A DNA stretch of 7,457 nt from assembly GCA_946630765.1 (NCBI GenBank), contig CAMOZF010000085.1, positions 1 to 7,457 on the forward strand, written 5' to 3'. The position numbers and the translations under genes were made by a program. The notes beneath the pieces were generated by a model, which was given only the letters and a program-made list of their open reading frames with translations, made no database searches and was not told the DNA's origin. The DNA is from an uncultured Lachnospiraceae bacterium. GTDB lineage: Bacteria; Bacillota_A; Clostridia; Lachnospirales; Lachnospiraceae. This document shows, piece after piece, positions 1 to 6,821 of the stretch (positions are counted from its first letter, which is position 1; each line of letters begins with the position of its first letter).

Positions 1-1
1 T

Positions 2-1324
2 CAGGATGATTTATATGAGCCGGATGCGCTGTATGAATTTGTGAAGGCGATGAATGAACATCCGGACGCGGAGATCATCTACTCGGACGAAGACAAGATC
101 GACGATGAAACGGGCGCGCATCTGACGCCGCATTTCAAGCCCGACTACAGCCCGGCGAGACTTCGCTCGGACAACTATATCTGCCATCTTCTGATGGCGA
201 AAACCGATCTTATGAGAAAGGTCGGCGGCGAGCGTTCCGCCTATGACGGCTCGCAGGATTTTGACCTGATTCTAAGGCTCACGGAGAATACCGAAGGCCC
301 TGTCGTGCACATATCAAAGGTGCTTTACAACTGGCGGATTCATGCCGCGTCCACGTCCGGCGGCATGGGCGCGAAGCAGTACGCGGTCGATGCCGGCGCG
401 CGCGCGATCCGGGACGCCTACCTTCGCGAGGGGCTCGAGGCGGATATCGTGCATTCGGAGTTTTCCGGGCGCTACATTACGGTGCCGCATTTAAAGACGG
501 AACCGTTGGTATCGGTGCTGATCCCGAATAAAGATCACAGAGAGGATCTTCTTCGCTGCGTGAATTCACTTCTGCAGGTTTCGGATTATCCGAATATCGA
601 GATCCTGATCATTGAAAATAACAGCACGGAAGAAGCGACCTTTGAACTATACGAAGAACTGGAAAAGAAAGACGAAAGAATCCGGGTCCTCCGGTATCCG
701 GACGGCTTCAATTTCGCGAAGATCAACAACTTCGGCGCCCGGGAGGCAAAGGGCGAATACCTCCTCCTTCTGAACAACGATACCGAAGTGATCTCCGAAA
801 ACTTCATGAGAAGCATGCTTTTCTATGCGATGCAGAAGGGCGTCGGCGCCGTCGGCGCGAAGCTTCTTTATGACGATAAGACCGTTCAGCACGCCGGGGT
901 CACGGTCGGCGTGGAGGACCGGGTAATTCACATTTATCTCGGAACGCCCGACGATCAGCCGGGATATATGGGGCGGCTTGTCAGCACGCTTGAGGTGTCG
1001 GCCGTCACAGCAGCCTGTCTGATGACGAAAAAGGCAGTTTACGACGAAGTTTCCGGCATGACCGAGGATTTTACCGTTGCCTATAACGACGTCGATTTCT
1101 GCCTCAAATTACAGGCGCAGGGCTACCGTGTCGTTTACGACGCCTATGCGAAGCTGTATCACTATGAGTCCCGCTCCAGAGGCTACGAGGATACCGCGGA
1201 GAAGCAGGCGAGACTGCAGAAGGAAATGGATCTTCTTCGGAGCCGCTGGCCAAAGAGGCTGAAGAGGGATCCGTATTACAACGACAATCTTTCACTGAAG
1301 CGGGGATTTTACCTGCTGCCGTAA
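2..1324 (+). CDS. Dual-domain GT2 glycosyltransferase, RfbC-like (5' truncated)
   Basis: This is the C-terminal part of a large cytoplasmic glycosyltransferase that probably transfers sugars from nucleotide donors onto a growing surface polysaccharide. The reading frame is open from base 2, and the GTG at 41 lies inside the domain, so the true start is upstream of the window. The first codons encode Q-D-D; base 1 is a T that would fit a GAT, giving the D-x-D-D metal-binding motif of the first GT2 domain. The acidic QDFD motif of that domain is at 254-265. A second GT2 domain begins near 506 (LVSVLIPNKDH). It carries N-N-D at 773-781, QHAGV near 887-901, N-D-V-D near 1085-1096 and HYESRSRG from 1160. 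The C-terminus has a family-typical DPYYNxNLS stretch. From 506 to about 1249 the protein aligns without gaps to the next gene's product, about 56% identical by hand count. Tandem domains of this order are known from Myxococcus RfbC and rhamnan-type transferases. The sugar specificity is unknown. Confidence 0.95.
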   Translation, partial: QDDLYEPDALYEFVKAMNEHPDAEIIYSDEDKIDDETGAHLTPHFKPDYSPARLRSDNYICHLLMAKTDLMRKVGGERSAYDGSQDFDLILRLTENTEGPVVHISKVLYNWRIHAASTSGGMGAKQYAVDAGARAIRDAYLREGLEADIVHSEFSGRYITVPHLKTEPLVSVLIPNKDHREDLLRCVNSLLQVSDYPNIEILIIENNSTEEATFELYEELEKKDERIRVLRYPDGFNFAKINNFGAREAKGEYLLLLNNDTEVISENFMRSMLFYAMQKGVGAVGAKLLYDDKTVQHAGVTVGVEDRVIHIYLGTPDDQPGYMGRLVSTLEVSAVTAACLMTKKAVYDEVSGMTEDFTVAYNDVDFCLKLQAQGYRVVYDAYAKLYHYESRSRGYEDTAEKQARLQKEMDLLRSRWPKRLKRDPYYNDNLSLKRGFYLLP

Positions 1325-1336
1325 GAGGAGAATATT

Positions 1337-3517
1337 ATGAGACTGTGCATTGACAGTGCATTTGTCAGAGACGGAAAAATGAATATTATCGGGTGGGGCG
1401 CCGGATCTGAAGCGTCCCACGTGATTGCGTATTCGGCAAAGGATTCCAGGGGGAAGGAGATCGATCTTCGAATCTTCCGGAATGTCCGGCCGGATATCGG
1501 TTATGCGCTTTTCAGAGACCCGGGAAAAGACGATCTCGGAATGTATATCGAGATTCCCTACGAAAGGGGCGGGACTGTCACGCTTCTCGCGCAGGAGAAG
1601 GACGGAGACCGTGTGGTCGCGGAGGAAAAGTATCCGCTGAATCCGACGACGCTGAAGCTTCGCGAGAAGGCGAAGAAGGCGAAGGAGGTCTATCTGAACC
1701 TGCGGCATAAGGCGGGACGGATCGCCAACAAGCTGATCAAGAGAAACGATCACAAATACGCGGCCTGGTTTCAGGCCTTCCGCGCGTCCGCGCCGGAGCT
1801 TTCGGAGCAGGCGGAGCGGCAGAAAAGCTTTGCAATCCGGCCGAAATTCAGCATTCTGGTGCCGGTATACCGCACAAAGCTTCCGTTTCTTCATGACATG
1901 ATCCGTTCGGTTCTGCATCAGAGCTATCCGGAGCTGGAGCTTTGCATCGTCAATGCCTCTCCGGACGATCAGCCGCTCTGCGCAGCGCTCAGGAAGTGGC
2001 AGGAGAGTGATCCGAGAATTCTTGTAAAGGATCTGGAGGAAAACCGCGGCATTGCCGGAAATACCAACGAAGCACTTCAGATGGCCACCGGCGATTTCAT
2101 CTGCATGCTGGATCACGACGATATGATCGAGCCGGACGCGCTGTACTGCTATGCGGCGTACCTGAATGAGCATCCGGACACGGATGTTTTCTACAGCGAT
2201 GAAGACAAGATTACGGAGAAGTCCGATTATTTCTTCTTCCCGCATTTCAAGTCCGATTTCAATATCGACATGCTGCGCTGCAACAACTATATGTGCCATT
2301 TCCTGGCATTCCGGAAGCAGCTGATCGATAAGATCGGTTTCCCGGGCTGGGACGGCAGCTTTGACGGCGCGCAGGATTTTGATTTTATCCTCCGTCTGAT
2401 CGAGAAGACCGATCGGATCTGCCATATTCCGCGGATTCTCTATCACTGGAGAAGCTACGGCCAGTCGACGGCACAGGCGCAGGGCAATAAATCCTATGCG
2501 ATCGACGCGGGCGCGCGCGCAATTAATGCGCATTATGAACGTATCGGCCTTCCGGCGCATGCCGTTCCCGGGGAAATCGGCGGCTGGTATGTCAGCCGCT
2601 ATACACTTTCCTCGGAGCCGCTGGTCTCGGTGCTGATCCCGAATAAGGATCATACGCAGGATCTTGACGTATGCCTGAAATCCCTGTATGAAAAATGCAG
2701 CTACAAGAACTTTGAAGTCATCGTCATAGAGAACAACAGTACCGAACCGGAGACCTTCCGCTACTACGAAGAAGCGCTGAAAAAATATCCCCGCCTTCAG
2801 GTCGTGCACTGGAAGAAGGGCTTCAATTTCTCGGCGATCAATAATTTCGGCCTGACATTTGCAAAGGGAGAATATATCCTTCTTCTGAATAATGACGTGG
2901 AGGTCATCACGCCCGATCTTTTCGAGGGCATGCTCGGATACTGCATGCGGGAGGAGGTCGGCATTGTCGGCGTCAAGCTTCTCTATGACGACGATACGAT
3001 CCAGCACGCCGGGGTGCTTCTTGGCGCCGGCGGCCTGGCAACGCATTCCTTCAAGGGAAAGGCGGACACGGATCCCTGCTATATGTGCCGGGCCATTACG
3101 ACGCAGGATGTTTCCGCCGTGACGGCGGCCTGCCTGATGGTGAAGCGCAGTGTTTACGAGGAAGTCGGCGGACTGGATGAGGATTTTGAAGTCGCCTTCA
3201 ACGACGTCGATTTCTGCCTGAAGGTGCGCAAAGCCGGCTATCTCATCGTTTACAACGCGCAGGTAAAGCTGCATCACTACGAGTCCAAATCCCGCGGAAC
3301 CGAAAACACGCCGGAGAAATTCGTGCGCTTCAGCAAAGAATCCAAGATGCTCAACGAGAAGTGGAGCATTAACCGTTACGACCTGTCGGACACCTATACA
3401 GACCCGTACTACAATCCGAATTTATCCTATATGGATTATTTCAATCCGGACTATCTCTCGATTCCGGCACGAAATGCGCAGATTCAGGAACAGTACAGGA
3501 GAATGGCAGAGGGATGA
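1337..3517 (+). CDS. Dual-domain GT2 glycosyltransferase, RfbC-like, complete
   Basis: This 726-residue protein is a complete paralogue of the preceding gene and probably adds one or two sugars to a lipid-linked surface glycan in the cytoplasm. Residues 1-100 form a non-catalytic, strand-rich domain (starting CIDSAFV, with NIIGWGAG near 16-23). Residues 101-140 are strongly basic and look helical. GT2 domain 1 spans about 170-420, with ILVPVY at 173-178, the D-H-D-D motif at 259-262, QDFD at 346-349 and YHWR at 369-372. GT2 domain 2 spans about 428-680, with IPNKDH at 434-439, N-N-D at 518-520, QHAGV at 556-560, F-N-D-V-D at 621-625, and HYESKSRG at 647-654. The C-terminus contains DPYYNPNLS at 689-697. 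The ATG follows AGGAG at 1326-1330 with six bases of spacing, and lies 12 bases after the previous stop, so the two genes are almost certainly cotranscribed. All catalytic motifs look intact. Linkage and donor cannot be inferred; rhamnose is a plausible guess from the family only. Confidence 0.96.
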   Translation: MRLCIDSAFVRDGKMNIIGWGAGSEASHVIAYSAKDSRGKEIDLRIFRNVRPDIGYALFRDPGKDDLGMYIEIPYERGGTVTLLAQEKDGDRVVAEEKYPLNPTTLKLREKAKKAKEVYLNLRHKAGRIANKLIKRNDHKYAAWFQAFRASAPELSEQAERQKSFAIRPKFSILVPVYRTKLPFLHDMIRSVLHQSYPELELCIVNASPDDQPLCAALRKWQESDPRILVKDLEENRGIAGNTNEALQMATGDFICMLDHDDMIEPDALYCYAAYLNEHPDTDVFYSDEDKITEKSDYFFFPHFKSDFNIDMLRCNNYMCHFLAFRKQLIDKIGFPGWDGSFDGAQDFDFILRLIEKTDRICHIPRILYHWRSYGQSTAQAQGNKSYAIDAGARAINAHYERIGLPAHAVPGEIGGWYVSRYTLSSEPLVSVLIPNKDHTQDLDVCLKSLYEKCSYKNFEVIVIENNSTEPETFRYYEEALKKYPRLQVVHWKKGFNFSAINNFGLTFAKGEYILLLNNDVEVITPDLFEGMLGYCMREEVGIVGVKLLYDDDTIQHAGVLLGAGGLATHSFKGKADTDPCYMCRAITTQDVSAVTAACLMVKRSVYEEVGGLDEDFEVAFNDVDFCLKVRKAGYLIVYNAQVKLHHYESKSRGTENTPEKFVRFSKESKMLNEKWSINRYDLSDTYTDPYYNPNLSYMDYFNPDYLSIPARNAQIQEQYRRMAEG

Positions 3518-5049
3518 AAAAGCTTTTTGACAAATATACGCTGCTGTTTCTTTTTATCGGCGCGGCGCTAATACTGATCGAAACACAGATCCTGCGATGG
3601 GCGAGAAACGACGGGGCGATTCCCGCCGGTATTGCGGCCGGAATGTCTGTAAAGCAGATGCTCCTTGTGGGGGCGGTGCTTCTCCTTCTGAGTGTTTTTA
3701 TGGTAATGGTCTTCAGATGCCGGAAGGAGCGCCGGACGGACCTCCTGATCGCGCTCAGCATTGCGGTGTTCGGCATCATCATTGCGGCACTGAGTCCCGT
3801 GCTGAACGGCTATGACGAGCACGCCCATTTTTTCAAGACCGTTGCCACGCTGGACGGAAAAATGTTCCGTTATGACAGTTATAATTACCCTGTTTCGCAG
3901 AGCTATATCACGATCAGGGATCATATGCTGGACCGCTGGTATTCGGGGACCTTTGCGGGAAAATGGTCGCGGGAGACGCAGTATGTTCTGGCCATTGAAA
4001 ACGGCTTTGCCCAGCCGACCTATCCCTTCTACGGTTATCTGTTCTGCGCTGCGGGGCTGGGACTCGGAAGACTTCTCGGACTTTCGGTGGGCTTTTCGTT
4101 TCTTCTGGGAAGGATATTCAATGTCCTTGCCTATGCGGGAATGGTTTACTGCGCGCTCCGGCTGCTTCCGGCATCGTGCAGTAAGTATCGAAGCGCGATC
4201 ACCGTCGTTTCCTGCCTTCCAGGCGCACTTTTTGTGTCCTCGCACTACACCCAGGAGGGGCTTGTCTACGGCCTGATTCTGATCCTTGCCGCGCTGTTTC
4301 TCCGCATGAAATTCGGAGAAGGGGCGCATAAAAAGGACTGCATTTTGTTTTCCGTGCTGTTCCTTTTACTGGTTCCGCTCAAATACCCGTATATCTTTCT
4401 GGGATTTCTTCTTTTCCTGATTCCTGAAAAGAACTTCGGATTTCGGAAGAGCAGACTGTATATTGTGATTCTGGCCGCGGCGTCGATCCTTCTGGCCTTT
4501 TTGTGGTTCTTCTTTGTGAGCAGTCAGTACACCGAGCCGAGAGTGGAGAATGTTCAGGGGATGGAACAGCTGAAGTACATGATGTCCCATCTTCCGGGCT
4601 TCCTTCTTTCGGCGGTCACGGGATTTGTTCAGTCGATTGCCCTGTATTTTTCCGACAATATGCGGCTTTTCGGCAGTGTCTTTTATTTCTCTTCGGAGGC
4701 TGTCGGCGTGATTTTCGGACTCTGTACGATGCTGGTGCTGTGTTTTCTGTGCGGCAGATACAGCCTGAAGAGCGGGGAGAGATTTCTGATTGCGCTGATC
4801 ATTGTTTTTGTGATCCTTGCGACAGAGGCGGCACTCTATGTAAGCTACAATCCGGTCGGCCGCGAAGGCTTCATCCAGGGCGTACAGGGGCGCTATTTCT
4901 ACGGACTGCTTCTCTTTCTGCCGCTTCTTCTGCCGGAAAAGCTTCAGCTTGCGTCGCTGCCGGAGGAACGGAAGCAGGAGACGGCAGTCTACTCGTTTAT
5001 GGTTCTTCAGATCCTCTGGCTTCTGTTTGGAATGACGATATTTATATAA
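3514..5049 (+). CDS. Polytopic membrane protein, DUF2142-like, probable GT-C glycosyltransferase
   Basis: This is a 511-residue integral membrane protein with roughly 11-13 hydrophobic segments, for example near residues 8-25, 48-66, 77-94, 193-215, 246-264, 277-303, 315-336, 393-413, 422-443, 459-473 and 491-510. After the third segment comes NGYDEHAHFFK (98-108), whose acidic DEH matches the first-loop DE/H signature I associate with DUF2142 proteins. Near the C-terminus QGRYFYG (458-464) matches that family's GRY element. An acidic motif in the first large outer loop is what GT-C enzymes use with polyprenyl-phosphate sugar donors, so extracytoplasmic sugar transfer is the likely role; that step is inference. 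The start codon overlaps the previous stop as ATGA (3514-3517), with AGGAG at 3497-3501 and AGAGGG immediately before the ATG, suggesting translational coupling. The next gene encodes a likely donor-lipid synthase. A role as a polymerase or ligase is an alternative, but the DEH motif favours a transferase. Confidence 0.9.
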   Translation: MKKLFDKYTLLFLFIGAALILIETQILRWARNDGAIPAGIAAGMSVKQMLLVGAVLLLLSVFMVMVFRCRKERRTDLLIALSIAVFGIIIAALSPVLNGYDEHAHFFKTVATLDGKMFRYDSYNYPVSQSYITIRDHMLDRWYSGTFAGKWSRETQYVLAIENGFAQPTYPFYGYLFCAAGLGLGRLLGLSVGFSFLLGRIFNVLAYAGMVYCALRLLPASCSKYRSAITVVSCLPGALFVSSHYTQEGLVYGLILILAALFLRMKFGEGAHKKDCILFSVLFLLLVPLKYPYIFLGFLLFLIPEKNFGFRKSRLYIVILAAASILLAFLWFFFVSSQYTEPRVENVQGMEQLKYMMSHLPGFLLSAVTGFVQSIALYFSDNMRLFGSVFYFSSEAVGVIFGLCTMLVLCFLCGRYSLKSGERFLIALIIVFVILATEAALYVSYNPVGREGFIQGVQGRYFYGLLLFLPLLLPEKLQLASLPEERKQETAVYSFMVLQILWLLFGMTIFI

Positions 5050-5050
5050 T
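5045..5050 (+). promoter_or_regulatory. Possible -10 hexamer TATAAT
   Basis: A perfect TATAAT overlaps the TAA stop of the DUF2142-like gene, 20 bases before the preferred start of the next gene. I see no convincing -35 element 16-18 bases upstream; the sequence around 5021-5027 is a poor match to TTGACA. There is no extended TGn either. It may be chance AT-richness at a stop codon, or a weak internal promoter. Confidence 0.18.
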
Positions 5051-5057
5051 AATCGAT

Positions 5058-5063
5058 GGGGGA
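5058..5063 (+). promoter_or_regulatory. Ribosome binding site deciding the start at 5071
   Basis: The purine run GGGGGA is followed by AAAG and lies seven bases upstream of the ATG at 5071. The alternative in-frame ATG at 5056 is preceded only by AT-rich sequence with no Shine-Dalgarno match, and would itself overlap this site. This favours 5071, which also gives the usual short N-terminus before the first GT2 strand. Confidence 0.55.
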
Positions 5064-5070
5064 AAAGCGT

Positions 5071-5997
5071 ATGGATAAGATTGCTGTGCTGATCCCGTGC
5101 TATAATGAGGCAGCGAGTATTGAAAAGGTAATTGCGGATTTTCGATCGGTGCTTCCGGAAGCGGTCATCTATGTTTATGATAACAATTCTACCGACGGGA
5201 CAGCGGCGCTCGCAAAAAAAGCAGGCGCAGTCGTCCGGCATGAATATCTGCAGGGCAAGGGAAATGTCATGCGCCGGATGTTCTACGAGATTGACGCGGA
5301 ATGCTATCTGATTACGGACGGAGACGATACCTATCCCGCGGAATATGCGCGTGAGATGACGGACAGAGTGCTTCATCATAACGCGGATATGGTTGTCGGC
5401 GACCGGCTTTCGTCCACCTATTTTACCGAGAATAAACGGCCCTTCCACAACTTCGGCAATTCGATTGTACGGCTCTTGATCAATTCGCTGTTTCACAGTG
5501 AAATCAAGGACATCATGACCGGCTACCGGGCATTCAGCTACCGCTTTATCAAGACTTTTCCGGTGCTCAGCCGCGGCTTTGAGATCGAAACCGAAATGAG
5601 CATTCATGCGATTGATAAAAACATGCAGGTTGAGAATGTGATTGTCGAGTATCGTGACCGAAAAGAGGGCAGTGAATCCAAGCTCAATACCTACAGCGAC
5701 GGATTCAAGGTTTTGAGGACCATTATCAGACTGTATAAGAATTATCATCCCTTCGGATTCTTCGGCCTGATCGCGCTGCTGCTTTTCGGACTGTCCGCAG
5801 GCTTTTCAGTGCCTGTTTTTGTGGAATATGCGAAGACGGGGCTCGTTCCCCGTTTCCCGACGCTGATTGTGTGCGGATTCGTCTTTCTTTCGGGACTGAT
5901 CTGCCTGTTTTCCGGCATCATTCTTTCGTCGCTCCGGCAGAAGGAAAAACAGGAATTTGAACGTGATATGATGATTTTGAAGGAAAAGAGATCATAG
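5071..5997 (+). CDS. Membrane-anchored GT2, polyprenyl-phosphate sugar synthase-like
   Basis: This 308-residue enzyme probably transfers a sugar from a nucleotide donor to undecaprenyl phosphate on the cytoplasmic membrane face, like dolichyl-phosphate mannose synthase and bacterial GtrB relatives. The GT-A domain occupies about 1-225: LIPCYNE (7-13), D-N-N-S-T-D-G (37-43), the metal-binding D-G-D-D (83-86) followed by TYP, GDR (110-112), MTGYRAF (149-155), and GFEIETEM (169-176). A basic stretch with YRDRKEG follows at 194-200, as in this family. Two C-terminal membrane helices lie near 228-250 and 263-287, then a charged tail ends in KEKRS. ATG 5071 is preferred on the ribosome binding site; ATG 5056 would add five residues. 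It lies 21 bases after the DUF2142-like gene, fitting a donor-synthase/acceptor-transferase pair. No separate flippase for the lipid-linked sugar is visible here. The sugar is unknown; glucose, mannose or another hexose are all possible. Confidence 0.93.
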   Translation: MDKIAVLIPCYNEAASIEKVIADFRSVLPEAVIYVYDNNSTDGTAALAKKAGAVVRHEYLQGKGNVMRRMFYEIDAECYLITDGDDTYPAEYAREMTDRVLHHNADMVVGDRLSSTYFTENKRPFHNFGNSIVRLLINSLFHSEIKDIMTGYRAFSYRFIKTFPVLSRGFEIETEMSIHAIDKNMQVENVIVEYRDRKEGSESKLNTYSDGFKVLRTIIRLYKNYHPFGFFGLIALLLFGLSAGFSVPVFVEYAKTGLVPRFPTLIVCGFVFLSGLICLFSGIILSSLRQKEKQEFERDMMILKEKRS

Positions 5998-5999
5998 GT

Positions 6000-6023
6000 C
6001 CCGCAGGAACGAAATTGTGCGGG
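6000..6023 (+). terminator. Short intergenic hairpin, weak terminator or mRNA element
   Basis: Between the GT2 and SDR genes, CCCGCA (6000-6005) is complementary to TGCGGG (6018-6023), giving a six-pair, GC-rich stem with a 12-base loop. Only three T residues follow (6025-6027) and then the ribosome binding site of the next gene begins. The stem is short and the T tract poor, so strong termination is unlikely; it could attenuate or mark an mRNA processing point. The element sits in the largest gap of the window (45 bases). Confidence 0.3.
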
Positions 6024-6027
6024 CTTT

Positions 6028-6034
6028 AAGGAGG
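6028..6034 (+). promoter_or_regulatory. Strong ribosome binding site of the SDR gene
   Basis: AAGGAGG is a full Shine-Dalgarno consensus eight bases before the ATG at 6043. It is the best-matching site in the window and fixes the SDR start. It begins only four bases after the intergenic hairpin, so folding of that stem could affect access to it. Confidence 0.8.
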
Positions 6035-6042
6035 ATATATCT

Positions 6043-6786
6043 ATGAGCGAAAGAAGAACAGCGCTGGTAACCGGCGCGGACCGCGGGCTTGGTTTTGCGA
6101 TTGTAAAACGACTCCTGCAGGAGAATTTTACGGTGTTTGCCGGCGAGTACATGAGTGATTATCCGCTTCTGCAGAATCTGAAGGCGTCCTATGAGGATCA
6201 GCTGTATCTGGTCGAGCTGGATGTACAGAATGCAGAGCATATGAAGGCTGCCGCAGCGGAGATCGAGCGTATTGCCGGGAAACTGGATCTTCTTGTGAGC
6301 AATGCGGCGATTATGGGCGTCCGGACGGAAAGACCCTCTGATGTGATCGACGGGAACCGGGGACTGGATCTCCCGCTTCTGACACGCTTTTTCATGACCA
6401 ATTCCTATGCGGCGCCGCTTCTTGTGGATGCGATGCTTCCGCTTCTTCGAAAAGGGGAGATGAAGCGTCTCTTTTTTACTTCCTCTGAGATTTCTTCCGT
6501 GCGGCTGCAGCGGAGAACCGGGAGCATGCGCTACGGCATGACGAAAACCGCGCTGAATCTCGGTGTGCGGATGATTTACAATACGCTGCGTCCGGAAGGC
6601 TTTACCTTCCGCCTGTATCAGCCCGGCTGGATGAAGCGTCAGCTCCCGGACGGATCGCTTTCGGAAGGCGCGATCGTCGATCCGATGGATTCCGCAAAAG
6701 AGGCTGTCCGGCAGATGCTTGAGGACCGCCTTGACGAAGACCGGCTGGTTCTGGTGGACTATCTGGGCCGCGAGCTTTCATTCTGA
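6043..6786 (+). CDS. Classical short-chain dehydrogenase/reductase (SDR)
   Basis: This 247-residue cytoplasmic NAD(P)-dependent oxidoreductase has the usual length of a classical SDR. The Rossmann start carries TGADRGLG at 10-17 (TGxxxGxG). L-D-V is at 59-61, where classical SDRs contact the adenine ring, and NAA is at 87-89. The catalytic set appears complete: Asn120, Ser147 or Ser148 in FFTSSE, Tyr164 and Lys168 in YGMTK. PGW at 194-196 follows the sixth strand, and the protein ends in GRELSF. The glycine spacing is that of classical SDRs rather than extended SDRs (GxxGxxG) that modify nucleotide sugars, so a nucleotide-sugar substrate should not be assumed. The gene is preceded by AAGGAGG and followed after 35 bases by a degenerate SDR relative. 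Its place in a polysaccharide operon suggests work on a sugar, polyol or lipid precursor, but the reaction is unknown. Cofactor preference is also not settled by the sequence. Confidence 0.93.
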   Translation: MSERRTALVTGADRGLGFAIVKRLLQENFTVFAGEYMSDYPLLQNLKASYEDQLYLVELDVQNAEHMKAAAAEIERIAGKLDLLVSNAAIMGVRTERPSDVIDGNRGLDLPLLTRFFMTNSYAAPLLVDAMLPLLRKGEMKRLFFTSSEISSVRLQRRTGSMRYGMTKTALNLGVRMIYNTLRPEGFTFRLYQPGWMKRQLPDGSLSEGAIVDPMDSAKEAVRQMLEDRLDEDRLVLVDYLGRELSF

Positions 6787-6806
6787 TCAGGCAGAATATC
6801 CGGAAG

Positions 6807-6813
6807 AAGGGAG
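6807..6813 (+). promoter_or_regulatory. Ribosome binding site supporting a GTG start
   Basis: AAGGGAG lies eight bases before GTG 6822, and this spacing supports the non-ATG start of the degenerate SDR gene. The nearby TTG at 6815 is in another frame. Confidence 0.6.
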
Positions 6814-6821
6814 ATTGAATC

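Noticed and set aside
401..414. Alternating GCGCGCGC runs here and near 2511-2520, considered as a Z-DNA-like or shared repeat element.
   Set aside because: Both encode the same conserved D-A-G-A-R-A-I residues of the paralogous GT2 domains, so they follow from protein homology and codon choice.
41..1324. GTG at 41 as the start of the first gene.
   Set aside because: The frame is open to base 2 and already encodes the conserved D-D-x-x-E-P-D-A-L-Y stretch of the GT2 domain before this codon, so it is an internal valine.
1292..3277. A 661-codon open frame on the minus strand opposite the complete dual GT2.
   Set aside because: It is opposite a gene with unmistakable GT2 motifs, has a His/Arg/Ile-rich composition with no recognisable domain, and is explained by codon bias that avoids stops on the complementary strand.
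3568..4329. A 253-codon minus-strand frame within the DUF2142-like gene.
   Set aside because: It is the complement of membrane-segment codons, with no domain or ribosome binding context worth noting.
4366..5748. A 460-codon open frame on the minus strand opposite the DUF2142-like and synthase-like genes.
   Set aside because: It spans two well-supported genes on the + strand, has no recognisable motif and is rich in Lys, Arg, His and Gln, as expected of the complement of hydrophobic membrane-protein codons.
5056..5997. ATG at 5056 as the start of the synthase-like GT2.
   Set aside because: No Shine-Dalgarno sequence precedes it; ATG 5071 has a purine-rich site at good spacing and gives the usual GT2 N-terminus.
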